NCBI GenBank assembly: GCA_018398815.1
Contig: CM031616.1
Span: 64,878,666-64,942,665 of the forward strand
Reading direction: 5' to 3'
From: Conus ventricosus
Taxonomy: Eukaryota > Mollusca > Gastropoda > Neogastropoda > Conidae
DNA length: 64,000 nt
The translations under genes and the position numbers were made by a program. The notes below the pieces were generated by a model. The model had not been told where the DNA came from. It made no database searches and saw nothing but the letters and a program-made list of their open reading frames with translations. Shown piece by piece: positions 1-11,927 of the stretch. Numbering within the stretch: position 1 is the stretch's first letter; every line of letters starts with the position of its first letter.

Positions 1-1380
1 CTGGCCGTGTGGTGGCTGACTCGTTAAGGGCCTAGCCCCAGTCACAAGGCAAAGCGTTGGGCGGACTAAATGCAGTCGCTGTGAGTGTGCGGGCGCCGCC
101 GTGGATGGTTTTGGTCTGTTGCACCTCTGGATAGTGGTTCAGTGTTGTTCAGCTTCTGGACACTGATTTGATCTGTTTTCCTAAACTTGGGAGACTGGCT
201 CAGATCAGCTGCTGGATATTGGTTTGGTTTCTTTCAGTTAACATCTGGATTCTGGTTTGATCTATTTCACTTCTGATTCTGGTTTGATCTATTTCACTTC
301 TGATTCTGGTTTGGTCTGTTGCACTTAACGTTGTATACTAACTTAGTTAGGTCTGTTTCACTTGACTCTGGACACTGATTTGGTCCGTTGGATTTCTGGT
401 TTGGTCTGTTGCACTTGATTTATAGATACCGGTTTGATCCATTTCACTTAATTTGTAGATACTGGTTTTATCTGTTTCACTGTACTTTGAAGGGCGGTTC
501 TGGTTCACTTAACCTCTGGATATTGGTTTGGGTTTTTTTGGTTGACTTCTGAGTATTGGTTTGTTCCTGCCAGATTCTGGTTTGGTCTGTTGCACTTAAC
601 TTTGCATACTGGTTTGGTCTGTTTCACTTCATTTATAGACTGCTGATTTAGTCTGTTCTGGCATAATTTCTAGATACTGGTTTGTTTGTTTCACTTAATT
701 TCTATTTCCTGGTGTGGTCTCTTTACTTGATTTCTGGACTCTGGTTTGACCTGGTTTACTTAATTTTTTTTTCACACTAGTTTAGTCAGTTTCACTTGAC
801 TTGATAAGTTTGTTTAATCTTTGTTTGATATATTTCACCACCATATATTTAACCTTTTCCATGAATTTTGGGACGTTTAATAACCATGTATATTAGAAAA
901 GTACTTTGAATGGATTTTCATTTAATCACATGTATTGGTTGTTGAGACACGGTTTAAAAAAAAAACCCATTGTGGTAGTTAATTTTGAGTTAGCTGTCTA
1001 TCTGAATGATTAGTAGCGAGTGATTTGGTAAAACTCTGCTTATCTTCCAGTATATTTTCTGCTGCTGTTTTAGGTGCTGTGATAAATCAATGTATTGTTG
1101 TTATATTGGAGTTGTGATTGTGGGTTCCAAAATGGCAGCATGCTGAAGTCATTCTCCGTGTGTCGTCAGATGGTTCTTTAGGTTAGTGAACATGTCTCTT
1201 TCATTTTGGACCAAAGCTGATGGTTTACGATAGTGTTGTTGTCAGCTTTCAAAGGCTGGACAATTCTGTTCAACGCTCTGAAGTTCGGTGGCTAACTGGT
1301 ATAGGTATATTGCTGTTCTCCAAATGTCTGTTGACTGTTGTTCATCTTTTTCAGACAGGGAATAATTTGAGGAAGTTCTA
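1..1380. repeat. Non-coding; degenerate minisatellite at about 120-830
   Basis: No exon is recognisable. From about 120 to 830 a degenerate unit of roughly 30-45 bases recurs, built on the phrases tctggtttggtctgtt and tttcactt. Units vary in length and are strongly diverged, so this is an old tandem array. By position it would lie in an intron of the BRSK gene whose 3' exons appear at 11.8-18.3 kb, but no upstream exon is visible to prove that. Confidence 0.6.
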
Positions 1381-1458
1381 AGCCATGCATGTGCTTTCTG
1401 TGTATGACCTTGAAATGTCAGGACTGTTTGTAATTGCCCTTCCCTATGGTCACCCCCC

Positions 1459-1486
1459 CCTTTCTCTCTCTCTCTCTCTCTCTCTG

Positions 1487-1532
<46 letters not shown>

Positions 1533-1553
1533 TCTCTCTCCCTGTCTCTCTCT

Positions 1554-1637
<84 letters not shown>
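1459..1637. repeat. (TC)n microsatellite
   Basis: About 180 bases of nearly pure TC dinucleotide with a few TA, TG and CC interruptions. Open frames here (Ser/Leu on +, Arg/Glu on -) are products of the dinucleotide and are not genes. Confidence 0.95.
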
Positions 1638-1639
<2 letters not shown>

Positions 1640-3086
1640 TTCCACTGCCCTGTCTGGCTGGTTTAGATCTATGAAGGATCACCTGAAGTTTGAGGATGGT
1701 TCTGTGAGATGGTGGCATGATGTCGGACATGATGGACATTCTTCATGCTGAAGCTGTGGAGCAGGCAGTCATTTGGAATTCTCACCTGGAAATGTTGAGA
1801 TGCGATTCTGTGACAGTTTGTCATTCAGTGTGTGAGACATGCACAAGGATTCCTGCTCGTTGATGCAGCGGTGGGTCACGAAGGCATGCAGAGTGATCGG
1901 CCTTTGGTTGGCTTCACCTTCCTGCTGGAGACTGAAGATGGCTGTGGCAGGCAGAAGAAGAAGTTTTTTCCTGGTTTATTTATTCAGATTGCATGGTTCA
2001 GGGGCATGAGGACCAGACTTTTCTTCCTTTATGTTAGAGTGTATCCTCACTACAGTGACCTGGAAAACTTGAGAGAAATTCAGTCTTTGTAGGGAGCGAT
2101 CTTTCCAGAGAGGTGGACTGACCCCAGCTCGCAACACGTGAAAACGCTTAGAACTTATCGTGTTGACAGTTGTGCCGATACGTGGAAGAACAATCCAGTT
2201 ACTCATCATTCCATCCCTCATGAGGGTGAAATGTCATGTTGTGTATGATAATTGATGTTTCTTTTTTTCTTTATAGATTTACAAGATAATATGCAGTAGA
2301 AAAAAAACAAAAGCAGACGAAGAGACCATGGGAAGACAGGACATTGGGGGTGGGGTGGTTCAGTGACAGACCTGGTATACGCAGTTATCTCCTCTTGTGT
2401 TTCGGGAAGCGATCCTCTGGTTCTGTTTGTTTGACGCTCTGGACAAGTTGTTGATCTAATCATTTATCCTAAGTTCAAGTTGCCAGTCTCAGCAGATGCC
2501 AGCAGCAGTGTTTCACACATGCTGTGCTTCCTTGGGTTAACTCTGTAACGACCAGTGTGTGATCGCTTCCGGTCAGATCAGCTGAACGGTCACTTTCTCA
2601 GTACTAACAGTGTGTTCTGACGTTGATGCTAACCACCACTGGGTCTCTGCAGTGGTCACTCACTGAAGCGTGCACAGCGGGCACTGGTGTGTACAGCGGG
2701 CACTGGTTTGGTGTGTTTCACGCATGACTTGTAACCAAATGATTCGTGAATGATGAATGAAGTTAACAGTTGCCTTACTTAGCGTTGGTTACTTCTGCTT
2801 TTAAGTAGTCGAGCATGAATGCTTTGATGATACGCTAAACAAGTTATTAAACTTGGCATTTATCCATTATATTTTAGCCACGTTTTAAGACGTGCATAGG
2901 AGATCAAATGATTCAAGTAACTAAGCTAAGATTTTGTTTACTTGTCATTGTTTCTTTGAAGGGTGAGGCTTTGAATAAGGTTTGACTCTGTGTGTGTGTG
3001 TGTGTGTGTGTGTGAATAAATGCATTTACGTGTGTATAGGTATGTGACCAAGTGTGTAAATCTCTCTCTCTCTTTCTTTTCTCTCC

Positions 3087-3122
<36 letters not shown>

Positions 3123-3667
3123 CCCTCTCTCTCTCTCTCTCTTTCTTAACCTCCCTCCCTCTCTCTCCCAAACAAACACTCCCCCAACACTACAGTGAAG
3201 TCAAGTAGCACAGTACCTGAGTTACAGAAACCGATTTCCCATTCTTGACCAGCATCTTCTTACTAGTTTTAGACAAGTGTTCTTTCAGGCACCTGTTCTA
3301 CATACCTATCAGTGAGGTTAGCCAGCGGTGCTAGTTTCCAAGTGCAGGGATGATAGAATTACTCGCCAGAATGGAGAATTACGTTCCCTCTTTTTACTGG
3401 TCTTTTTCAAATGCCTACTGATGTGTGTGTGTGTGTGTTTTGAAGACTGCAGTCATGCTTTCAAAATGTGTTAGCTATTTTAGTTATTGCTAATGTGACA
3501 CTGCCAGCAGGTTTGATCTAAAATCATTAACTCTTTCCTTATTGTACTGGTGGAAATAATCTTTCCCGTTGTTCATACAATGTTCACGGTTGCACAACCA
3601 TTGCTTACGTAGTATGCATAGTAATTCGCCTTTTTTTTTCTAAATTGATTTAGTAGATTTCTGATCT
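1638..3667. other. Non-coding stretch with microsatellites
   Basis: No gene seen. It holds a (TG)n tract at about 2988-3014 and a (TC)n tract at about 3061-3170. The short open frames have no recognisable motif and no splice-site context. Confidence 0.6.
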
Positions 3668-4000
3668 GTTTCAGTAATCAGCATAAATAGATTCAATTCT
3701 GATAACTGAAATTAGTTTTAGATTACAAAACGGTGGTTCTAGGCTTGGATCTGTTTCAATAATCAGCATAGATAGATTCAGTTCTGATAACAGAAATTAG
3801 TTTAGATTACAAACCAGTGGTTCTAGGCTTGGATCTGTTTCAAGAATCAGCATAAATAGATTCAATTCTGATAACAGAAATTAGTTTTACTTTTAGATTA
3901 CAAACCAGTGGTTCAAGGCTTGGATCTGTTTCAATAATCAGCGTAGATAGATTCAATTCTGATAACAGAAATTGGTTTTAGATTACAAACCAGTGGTTCT
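3668..4000. repeat. Minisatellite, about 82-base unit, four copies
   Basis: Four consecutive copies of a unit that begins gatctgtttcaataatcagc and ends ccagtggttctaggcttg, with a few substitutions and small indels. The LINE described next is inserted at the end of the fourth copy, within its ttctaggctt phrase, so the array predates the insertion. Confidence 0.9.
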
Positions 4001-4011
4001 AGGCTTTGCCG
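3998..4011 (+). repeat. Left target-site duplication of the LINE
   Basis: The 14-base word tctaggctttgccg occurs here and again at 9969-9982, exactly bracketing the retrotransposon. The outermost 2-3 bases could instead belong to the element's TTATCT tail, so the true duplication is 11-14 bases. Confidence 0.85.
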
Positions 4012-4703
4012 CCCTCCGGGGGTTGCAACCTTGCCGTGGTCGGAGGGCTTGCGTGGTCCTGTGATCTTTTAGGCTTTGCTGACGGGGGCATCAAAACTCG
4101 GCTAGATGGTTAGTTGTGAACACTGCTAGGCCTGTATAGCCAAGTTGCTGACTGGCCAAGCATTACGTGGTAGGAATTGATGCCCCTGGTAGGGTCTCCC
4201 ATGTCAGAAAGGTTAGGAGTGAGGGCCCAGACAAATATAACCCACCTTTTTCCTATTCTGTCTTCTGCCTTTCTTAACGGGTCTTTTTCTTTCTTCGTCT
4301 CCCCTTCAAGTCTTCTTTTCCACACTCCTTTTCTCTCTGTGGTCTCCTTAAGATCCCCGCGTTGGCCGTGCGGTGCGACCTGTGTCGGAGGGGGATGAGA
4401 TCCTGGTGATTGAGAGGGCCAGCGCTCTCAACACATCACTTTGGCTCGGACCTCTCCTAGACAGGGAGTACACCTTGACCCGGGTGTACTAATCGGCTCC
4501 CCTTCTTGGGGCTGGGTCAAAACAGGCATTTCTCCGGCTGCCAAGATAACCCCTGTAGTGCTCAGCTCTCTGTTCCCGGGAGTTGGGCATGATCAGGGGG
4601 ATAGGGTTGGTAGGTTTTTGTCTGTTGTATATCTCTCCTGAAGCCTGGAAGGGGTCAAGACAGTGATTCTTGGCCCTGGCCCCTTAGTTGGACTCCAAGG
4701 TGG

Positions 4704-6065
4704 GTGGGTAAGGGAGGGATGAAATATAATAAAATACACATGGCTTTTTCAAAAAACTACCCCCCCAAAAGGAAGAGGAAGGCGGCATCCCCTTTTTCAG
4801 AGGACTTTCAAACAGACAGCGATTCTGATACTGAGGTACGACAGAAGACAGGTTTCTGGGCTTCCTGGCTCGTGATGGAAGGGACGGAGCAGGAAAGACC
4901 CCTTTCATCTCTGAGCCCTTTTGCCATCCAAAAGGGCTTTCAAGGTCTAGCAGGTGACCCTCAGTCAGTCAAAAGGTTGAGGAATGGCTCATTTCTAATT
5001 CAATGTCGATCTAAAAAGCAATCTGAACAACTGTTGAGAGCAACAAAGATAGTGGACAGGGAGATCAGGGTGACTCCTCATAAACAGTTAAATTCGTCAA
5101 AAGGTGTGATTCGCTGCAGAGATCTATCAGGGGTCTCAGAGGCAGAAATCAAGACGGAACTGGCGTCCCAAGGTGTGACGAGGTGCGCAGGGTGACGGTA
5201 AAGAAAGGTTCAGAGAGAGTGGACACCAACACCCTCTTTCTGACGTTCTGCAACCCTGTGCTGCCTCCGGTCATCAAAGTGGGTTACCTAAATGTTCATG
5301 TTCAGCTCTATGTGCCATCCCCGTTAAGGTGTTTTCAGATGCCAGAGGTTTGGCCATGTCAGAGACCGCTGTTCTGGGCAGGAGGTGTGCGGTATTTGCT
5401 GCAAGGCAACCCATGATGGGCCGTGTAAAGATCCGGCACATTGTGCAAACTGCGGTGGCGACCATCCCTCCTCTTCAAGAAACTGTCCTCTTTGGATTCA
5501 AGAATCCACAATACAAAGAGTTAAGACAGAAAAGAAATCTCCTTTTTTGAAGCCCGCAAGCAGGTTGTGGGCAGTCAGACGGCCACAGCATCTTCATATG
5601 CTTCGGCCGTAAAGAAAATTTCCACTCGGTCAGTCTGCTGCCAGACTGATGAATTTATCTTTTCAAAGACACTGCAAGGAAGAACTGTCAGCTCTGGTGG
5701 AAGCAGGTCCACCACCTCCCAACCCACATGAATGCCCCTGGTGGAGGCAAAAAATCCGCCACCCCTCAGACTGCCCAGCAGTCTACAACATCTGCTGCTG
5801 GGCAGATTAAAAAACCAGCACCCGCAACTCAAATTCCTCTGTCCAGTGCCCGTGCGGGCAAGGAGTTCTACCCAGTGTGGAGATGGTGGAGATGAGGAAG
5901 AAACCTCCACCATCTCCCAAATCCAGACCTCCACCATCTCCAAACTCCAGGCCTTTGTCACCTGCGGGCAAGTCTGCCAGCAGGTCCAAAGACCACCACA
6001 GTCCAGTGAAATTAACTAATAAATTCGCTCCATTAGATGCGGACGTTGAAGAGGAGATGACCTGA
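4704..6065 (+). pseudogene. LINE ORF1 (Gag-like, zinc-knuckle), frameshifted
   Basis: A nucleic-acid-binding ORF1 protein that would coat the LINE RNA. The first segment, from the ATG at 4704, is basic then acidic (KRKRKAA, DSDSDTE) and runs open to 5195, where the frame breaks. The following frames encode Gag-type cysteine knuckles at about 5330-5495: CFQCQRFGHVRDRC, then CGICCKATHDGPC, then CANCGGDHPSSSRNC. After proline/serine-rich sequence the last frame ends with FAPLDADVEEEMT and a stop at 6065, 25 bases before the ORF2 ATG. The zinc ligands are intact; only the reading frame is lost, with at least three shifts. Confidence 0.85.
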
Positions 6066-6090
6066 TTTCTCTCCTTTTCGCCTCTGCACC

Positions 6091-9000
6091 ATGGATAGTA
6101 CAATATTCCATTGGAATATCCGTGGTCTAAATTCCAACTTCGAGGAGCTGCAGCTTCTGTGTCAGTTTCTAAAACCTTCCGTCGTGGCTCTTCAAGAAAC
6201 TCAAATTCAGAGCCAGAAGACCTTTACTCTTTCTGGCTTTAATATTCTTTCGAAACCTGCACAACCATCCACGTTGGGACTGTCGGGCGGTGTTGCCCTT
6301 CTCCTACACAAAACTTTTGTTGTATAGTCCTGTCACTCTGTCTACCTCTCTTCAGGCTGTAGCTGCGAGAGTCACTCTCCACAAGACTGTGACAATCTGT
6401 TCCCTTTATCTCTCACTTCTGTCCCGGTTTGTCGTCAGGACCTTGTCAGTCTGATAGAAGAACTTCCTCGACCTTTTTTGCTGTTGGGTGACTTTAACGG
6501 TCACAATCCTCTTTGGGGTAGTGCCGGTACGTCACCCAGAGGTCTGCTAATTGAGGATGTCCTTTCAGACTTGGATTTGTGTTGTCTGAATGACGGATCT
6601 GCAACTTATCTCCACTCTTCCTCAGGTTCACTTTCGTGTTTAGATTTGTCGGTTTGTGACCCCTCGCTGGTCCTGGACTATGAGTGGTCTGTCCATGACG
6701 ATCTGCACGGAAGTGACCATTTCCCTGTCCTTCTACAACCTGTATTAACTGCACATGTCTCTGTCTCTCAGCATTCAATTATAAGAAAGCAAACTGGGAT
6801 CTATTTGCAGCCACTATTTCCAAGGAGTTCCAGGACACTGATTTTCTTCAGAGTCCGGACCCAGCAGAATCACTGACTAATACTATGATTAAATGTGCTA
6901 AAGCCTGTATTCCAGTGTCTTCCGACAAACTTCAAATGCCAAAAACACCTGGTTCGATTCAGAATTTCCAAAGTTAGAAAACGGGCTCAGCGTCAGGTAT
7001 ACCAACGACCTTCGGTCCCAACGCTCGAGCCCATCGAAACTCCGTGCTAAATCGAGACACACTTTTAAAATCAGTAAACGTCGGTCCTGGAGAAGCTTCT
7101 GCTCCAGGCTGACATCAAAAACTTCTAAGAAAAAAGTGTGGAACATCATTAAGAAAATCAAAGGGAAGAACACCTGTCCCACTGTGAACCATCTCAAGTT
7201 TTCGGATTCTTTAATAACAGAGAAGAAAGCAGTTGCTAATCTGCTTGCTTCAACCATTGAAAAGAATTCCTCCTCTTCTAATAAATCAGTCACTTTTGTC
7301 AAAAACAAAGCCCTAAAAGAAAAATCATCCTGCAACTTTTCATCCGACAACATGGAAGCATACAATCTTCCTTTCACATTAAACGAGCTGAAATCTGCCT
7401 TACTCTCTTGCAGCGATTCCTCTCCAGGTATAGATGACATTCATTATCAACTATTGAAACATCTTCCGCAAGAAGTCTGAACATCCTGTTACAGGTATAC
7501 AACCACGTGTGGACTACAGGTTGCTTTCCACCCTCTTGGCGGACAGCCCTCATTATTCCCATCCCCAAACCTGGAAAAGATCTTTCTAATCCATCTAACT
7601 ACCGTCCCATAGCTTTGACCAGCTGTGTCTGTAAATTGATGGAAAAAATGGTCAATGCTAGGCTCAGTGGAAACTCGAAACCGATGGCCTTTTGGCGAAA
7701 GAACAGTGTGGTTTCCGCAAACATCGTAGTACAGTTGACCATTTGATTCGTCTGGAATCTACACTTAGGAACGCTTTTTTAAACAGACAGCATGCAGTGG
7801 CAATTTTCTTCGACTTGGAGAAGGCCTACGATACCACCTGGAAGTCAGGGATACTTCATGATCTCCACGATCTGGGTTTTCGAGGTCATCTTCCGCTTTT
7901 TATTCAAAATTTTTTGGCAGAACGACAGTTTCAGGTCCGGGTTGGCACCACTCTCTCTGATGTCCACGAGCAGGAGTTGGGTGTTCCACAGGGGAGCATA
8001 CTATCTCCTGCCCTCTTTAGTATTAAGATCAACAACATTGTTCAATCAGTTCAGCAGGGTTCAGACTGCTCATTGTTTGTGGATGATTTTGCTGTCTACG
8101 CAACTGGAAGCCTGTACCCGAGTGTCCAGCGCAGGCTCCAGCTTTGCGTAGATAAAATCCATCGGTAGCGGATGAAAACGGTTTTACCTTTTCTGCTACA
8201 AAAAACCCAGTGTATTCACTTCCATAATTTCCGTCAGTTTTTTCCAGATCCGGAACTTCAAGTAGGAATCTCCCATTCCAGCTGTTAAAGAGGCCAAATT
8301 TCTGGGAGTCATTTTTGACCAAAACTTAACTTTCTCAGCCATATTAAAAACCTCAAAACTGCTTGCCAAAAGGCACTGAATATTCTGCGGTCGTAGCGCA
8401 CACCGACTGGGGCGCTGATAAGAAAACTTTGTTGCACCTCTACAGAGCCCTGGTCCGTTCCAAACTGGACTACGGTTGTGCTGTGTACGGCTCCGCAAGA
8501 GCATCTTACCTCAAACTCTTGGACCCTATCCACCATCAAGGGCTTCGTCTCTGTCTTGGAGCGTTCCGCACCACCCCTGTGTACAGCCTGTACGCAGAGG
8601 CAGGTGAACCTTCACTGTCCAAACCGCAGGCTGAAACTGTCTTTGAATTATTACATCCGACTGTTCTCAGAACCGCAGAATCCTGCTATGACTGTGTTTT
8701 TGACCCTCCGTTCCAAAGTAAGTTTGAAACAAACCCGAAATGTATTCCGCCGTTTGGGCTTCGTATGCAGCCTCACGTGCGGAATGCAGGGAGTAGTTTC
8801 CGATTTTTCCAAGTTTCCGGATCAACCTCCATGGACCTTTTTCACACCAGAGATTCGTTTTGATCTCGCAGCTTCCGTAAGGAGTCTACCGGCTCTCTGG
8901 CGTACAAGGCTTTGTATGCCGAGCTCTGTTCCAAATTCCCATCCTATCAAAAGTTTTCACTGACGGTTCCAAGTCTGAGGATGGAGTGGCCTGTGCAGCC

Positions 9001-9756
9001 TACTGCCCTGGGGCTCCTTCTCAGATATTGTTGGAACATATACATTCAGATGCTTCTGTTTATTCTGCTGAACTTACTGCTCTAGTACTGGCTTTGAAGA
9101 TAATCTCCCATTCTTCGAGGAGGGACTTTCTGGTTCTGTCGGATTCGCTGTCAGCTTTGGAGGCCATAGCTGGCCGCAACCTTCAGCATCCAGAACTTTT
9201 ACTTTTTTTTGAACTTTTTAGCAAGTTGAAGGCGGACGGTTACAACATTACTCTTGCTTGGGTTCCTGGCCATGTTGGCATCGGCGGGAACGAAATGGTT
9301 GATCGTTTAGCCAAGAACGCCACAAGAGAGAAACTGTCCAACACTTATATTCCCTGCTCAGATGTGAAACCGAAAATTAACGATTATGTGAGAGACCTCT
9401 GGCAGGAGGATTGGAACACACAGACGAATAACAAACTCTTTCAGATCCGTCCAAACCTTAAGGAGTTCCTCCCATCCACGTCGGGAGGTCGTAAAGAGGA
9501 AACGGTTCTGTGCCGGCTGCACACCGGCCATTCGTATTTTACGCATGCTTACCTTTTAAAGAGTGAAGAAGCTCCGTGGTGCATTCCATGTCATGCGCCA
9601 CTCACAGTGAAACATGTTCTTTTAGAGTGTTGGGACTTGCACGATGTGAGACACAAACATTTTACAGCGGAGTCCATGAAGATCCTGTTCAGGGATGTCC
9701 CGCCTGATGTGATCCTTGAGTTTTTGAGAGAGATTAACATTTTTCATCTGATTTAA
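6091..9756 (+). pseudogene. LINE ORF2: endonuclease, reverse transcriptase, RNase H, frameshifted
   Basis: ORF2 would nick target DNA and copy the element RNA at the site. It starts at the ATG at 6091 with the apurinic-type endonuclease motifs HWNIRGLNSN and ALQETQ; after a stop near 6327 come LLGDFNGHNPLWG (6480) and GSDHFPVLL (6712). Reverse transcriptase motifs follow: IPKPGKD and NYRPIALTS (7560-7625), FFDLEKAYDTTW (about 7806), GVPQGSILSPALF (7980) and the active-site block FVDDFAVY (8075), where FADD is usual. RNase H begins FTDGSKSEDG (8956), continues through AELTALVLAL, LSDSLSAL and WVPGHVGIGGNEMVDRLAK (about 9260), and ends with a CIPC...H C-terminal motif before the stop at 9756. 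At least five frame breaks or stops are present. Confidence 0.9.
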
Positions 9757-9968
9757 GATTTTACGGAAGAAAGATTTTTAACAAAGTTTCTGGTGCGTTT
9801 GTAGACGATGTCATTTAATGAGATGTATGAAAGTGGTTTTTTCTTTTTTTTTTTTTTTTAATTTATTTATTTATTTTTTTTTTTATATGACTGGTGAGTT
9901 GATTTTAACGTGGTGACAGCCTGATATGGCCCTTTGCGGTCGGCTGGGCTATAAGCAACATTATCTTA

Positions 9969-9982
9969 TCTAGGCTTTGCCG
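9969..9982 (+). repeat. Right target-site duplication of the LINE
   Basis: Second copy of tctaggctttgccg, directly after the TTATC tail; see the left copy at 3998. Confidence 0.85.
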
Positions 9983-10726
9983 TGCACTCAGACACTGGTA
10001 CCTGGTTGATACGGGAGCATAATGCTGCTACCCATATGTGGGCAGTTCACAGGCAAAAAGTGAACAACAAATTGAAAATTGAGGATATGGGTTTATGGAC
10101 TGGCTATCAATTTGTGTGACTGTAAGAACACTGTTTGTTTTATACTTTGCTGTGAGTGGAAGGGAAGGTTACATTTTAGTCATCAGATACCCAGTGCGCT
10201 TGTTTCTAGCCAGGCTTTGTGTCAATCTGGATGAAGGTGTTGGGGGAAAAAAGTCAACTGAAAGCGCTGTGATTGTCTCGTCATGGTAACTCTCACAATT
10301 CTGAAACACTTCTCAAGACATTGTTTGGTTAACAGAAATATTGCTTAATACAAGCAAGTTTGTCGTTTACTAAAATTCGTGCCCCGCAGAAATCACTGTT
10401 ACTGACCATCTTTCAAAAAGAAAGTAATAAATAAATAAGAAAATTTAAATTAAAATAAACAAACAGACAAAACACTGTCCATCTGTCAGTTTCTATCGAT
10501 CGGTCTATCCATCTGTTTTGTCTTTCTCTCCATAGTGATATGTTAGTCTAGACATAGATGTAAACATGTGTGTGTATGCTTACAGGTGTGTGTGGGTTGA
10601 CATCTCTACTGTTTTTCTTCAGGTGTGTGACTTGTAATGAAATGATGCCTCATCTTGTGTTGAAACAGATGAAAATCATCACATGACGCCTGATTCTTCA
10701 CCTGAGTAAGTAAATGTAAAAATATC

Positions 10727-10728
<2 letters not shown>
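9983..10728. other. Non-coding stretch
   Basis: No gene or strong repeat seen. Open frames are short and lack recognisable motifs. Confidence 0.5.
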
Positions 10729-10824
<96 letters not shown>

Positions 10825-10877
10825 TATGCATGCACTGAAACACACATAAGCTTGCACGCCCACGCGCGCGCGCACAT

Positions 10878-10913
<36 letters not shown>
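10729..10913. repeat. Compound (TC)n/(CA)n microsatellite
   Basis: A TC tract (about 10,729-10,770) passes directly into CA tracts up to about 10,913, with a CG-rich interruption near 10,860-10,875. Open frames across it are artefacts of the repeat. Confidence 0.95.
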
Positions 10914-10915
<2 letters not shown>

Positions 10916-11252
10916 GATACATACAACTTGATATGCTCTATTAAGTATTGATCAAACAGTGGATTTGCCCTTTGTTCCAAGTCATAGTCATTTTGTTCAA
11001 AAGCTGTTGCTTAATTCATTGCACTAAATTGGAATGAAATGCCAGGTACAGATCATTTGTAAAAAAAAAAAAAAAAGATTTTACTGTCACATCTTCCCAG
11101 CCCTGTCTGCTGCACTATATCAGTGTGCTTCATTCAACACTCCCTGCACACAGCCCCGCCTCCCTTACCCCTCCCAGCTGTTGCAGACTTAACACCCACA
11201 GTTCACATCATTCCACCAGATGAAAGAAGCACACAAATTACAAAACAACCGC

Positions 11253-11283
11253 GACGCGTTTCGACCTCTTTGGTCTTCTTCAG
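11253..11283 (-). repeat. Dispersed repeat with hammerhead-like core, copy 1
   Basis: Read on the - strand it is CTGAAGAAGACC, AAAGA, GGTCGAAACGCGTC: a 4-bp GACC/GGTC stem between CTGAAGA and GAAAC. It forms a perfect 31-base inverted repeat with the + strand copy at 11,454-11,485, about 170 bases away. Three or four copies of the longer repeat lie in this window. Confidence 0.75.
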
Positions 11284-11453
11284 ACAAGATAAACAACATT
11301 CAAGACAATGAAAACAAAAAACGAGCAATGACTCGTCTGCTCAAACTGGGCGCAGAGTGAACGTCGAATTCCACATCCAGTTTGCACCCAATTTTTAGAA
11401 GGTGAGTGATTGGTCGTTCTTCATTGTCACTGTCCTGACTGCTGTCTGCCCTG

Positions 11454-11485
11454 CCTGAAGAAGACCAAAGAGGTCGAAACGCGTC
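11454..11485 (+). repeat. Dispersed repeat with hammerhead-like core, copy 2
   Basis: CCTGAAGAAGACC, AAAGA, GGTCGAAACGCGTC on the + strand. It sits at the 3' part of a roughly 130-base repeat that starts near 11,402 (gtgagtgattggtcgttctt) and has relatives at 13,755 and 55,445. It is the partner of the inverted copy at 11,253. Confidence 0.75.
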
Positions 11486-11640
11486 GTGTTTGTCTTGTAG
11501 TAGTTCATTTGTTTCTTTCATTCGGCGGAGTAGTAGTATTTTTCTTCTAAGTGAAAATAAAGCATGTGCAGGGTGGCGCATGACATGATCAGTACAAAGA
11601 TGTCAGAAGAATGGAACTGTTTTCTGTGTGTGTGTGTGTC

Positions 11641-11827
11641 GCAGGATGGCGAAGCGGTCATGGTTTTCTCTGTGTGTGTGTCGCAGGATGGCGAAGCGGT
11701 CATGGTTTTCTGTGTGTGTGTTGCAGGATGGCGAAGCGGTCATGGTTTTTTGTGTGTGTGTCGCAGGATGGCGAAGCGGTCATGGTTTTCTGTGTGTGTG
11801 TTGCAGGATGGCGAAGCGGTCATGGTT
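11641..11827 (+). repeat. Five tandem copies of the BRSK splice acceptor plus exon start
   Basis: A unit made of a TG-rich tract, gcag, then gATGGCGAAGCGGTCATGG is present five times, with gcag at 11,641, 11,683, 11,723, 11,763 and 11,803 (spacing 42, 40, 40, 40). Only the last copy runs on into the KA1 exon. Each unit keeps an AG acceptor and the first six or so codons (MAKRSWF). Acceptors 1, 2 and 5 are in the same frame (offsets 162 and 120 bases) with no stop between them; acceptors 3 and 4 (80 and 40 bases) would shift the frame. Confidence 0.9.
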
Positions 11828-11927
11828 TGGCGGTCTGATGGGGATGGAGCAGGAGCATCACTTCGTCATGGTGCGCGACAAAACCTTCAGCCAGGTCAAG
11901 GCCGACCTCGTTCATGCATTCCTCTCT
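11807..11927 (+). CDS. BRSK: BRSK/SAD kinase, KA1-region exon 1 of 4 in window
   Basis: Coding exon of a brain-specific/SAD-type serine/threonine kinase, an AMPK-related kinase whose C-terminal KA1-like domain contributes to membrane binding and autoinhibition. The exon reads MAKRSWFGGLMG, then FVMVRDKTFSQVKADLVHAFLS, which matches the BRSK pattern SWFGN..., KDKPLSSIKADIVHAFLS. The acceptor is ttgcag at 11,801-11,806 and the donor is CTCTCT/gtgagt at 11,928. The first base completes a codon from an upstream exon and the exon ends in phase 0. The kinase domain and UBA exons are not in the window. The acceptor is the last of five tandem duplicates, so the true 5' boundary may vary between transcripts. 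Confidence 0.9.

Larger units (their letters stand above)
4012..9968 (+). mobile_element. Full-length, decayed non-LTR retrotransposon (I/Nimb-like, with RNase H)
   Basis: A roughly 6 kb LINE in + orientation. In order it holds a GC-rich 5' region, an ORF1 with CCHC zinc knuckles, an ORF2 with endonuclease, reverse transcriptase and RNase H, and a 3' end with T-rich tract, the phrase gtcggctgggctataagcaa and a short TTATC repeat tail. The two-ORF layout with C-terminal RNase H is known for the I-group of LINEs (I, Nimb, Ingi, Loa); placement in Nimb is a guess from the C-terminal motif. Perfect flanking duplications show one complete insertion rather than a truncated copy. Many frameshifts and stops make it inactive. 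Transcription would run in the same direction as BRSK. Confidence 0.9.
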
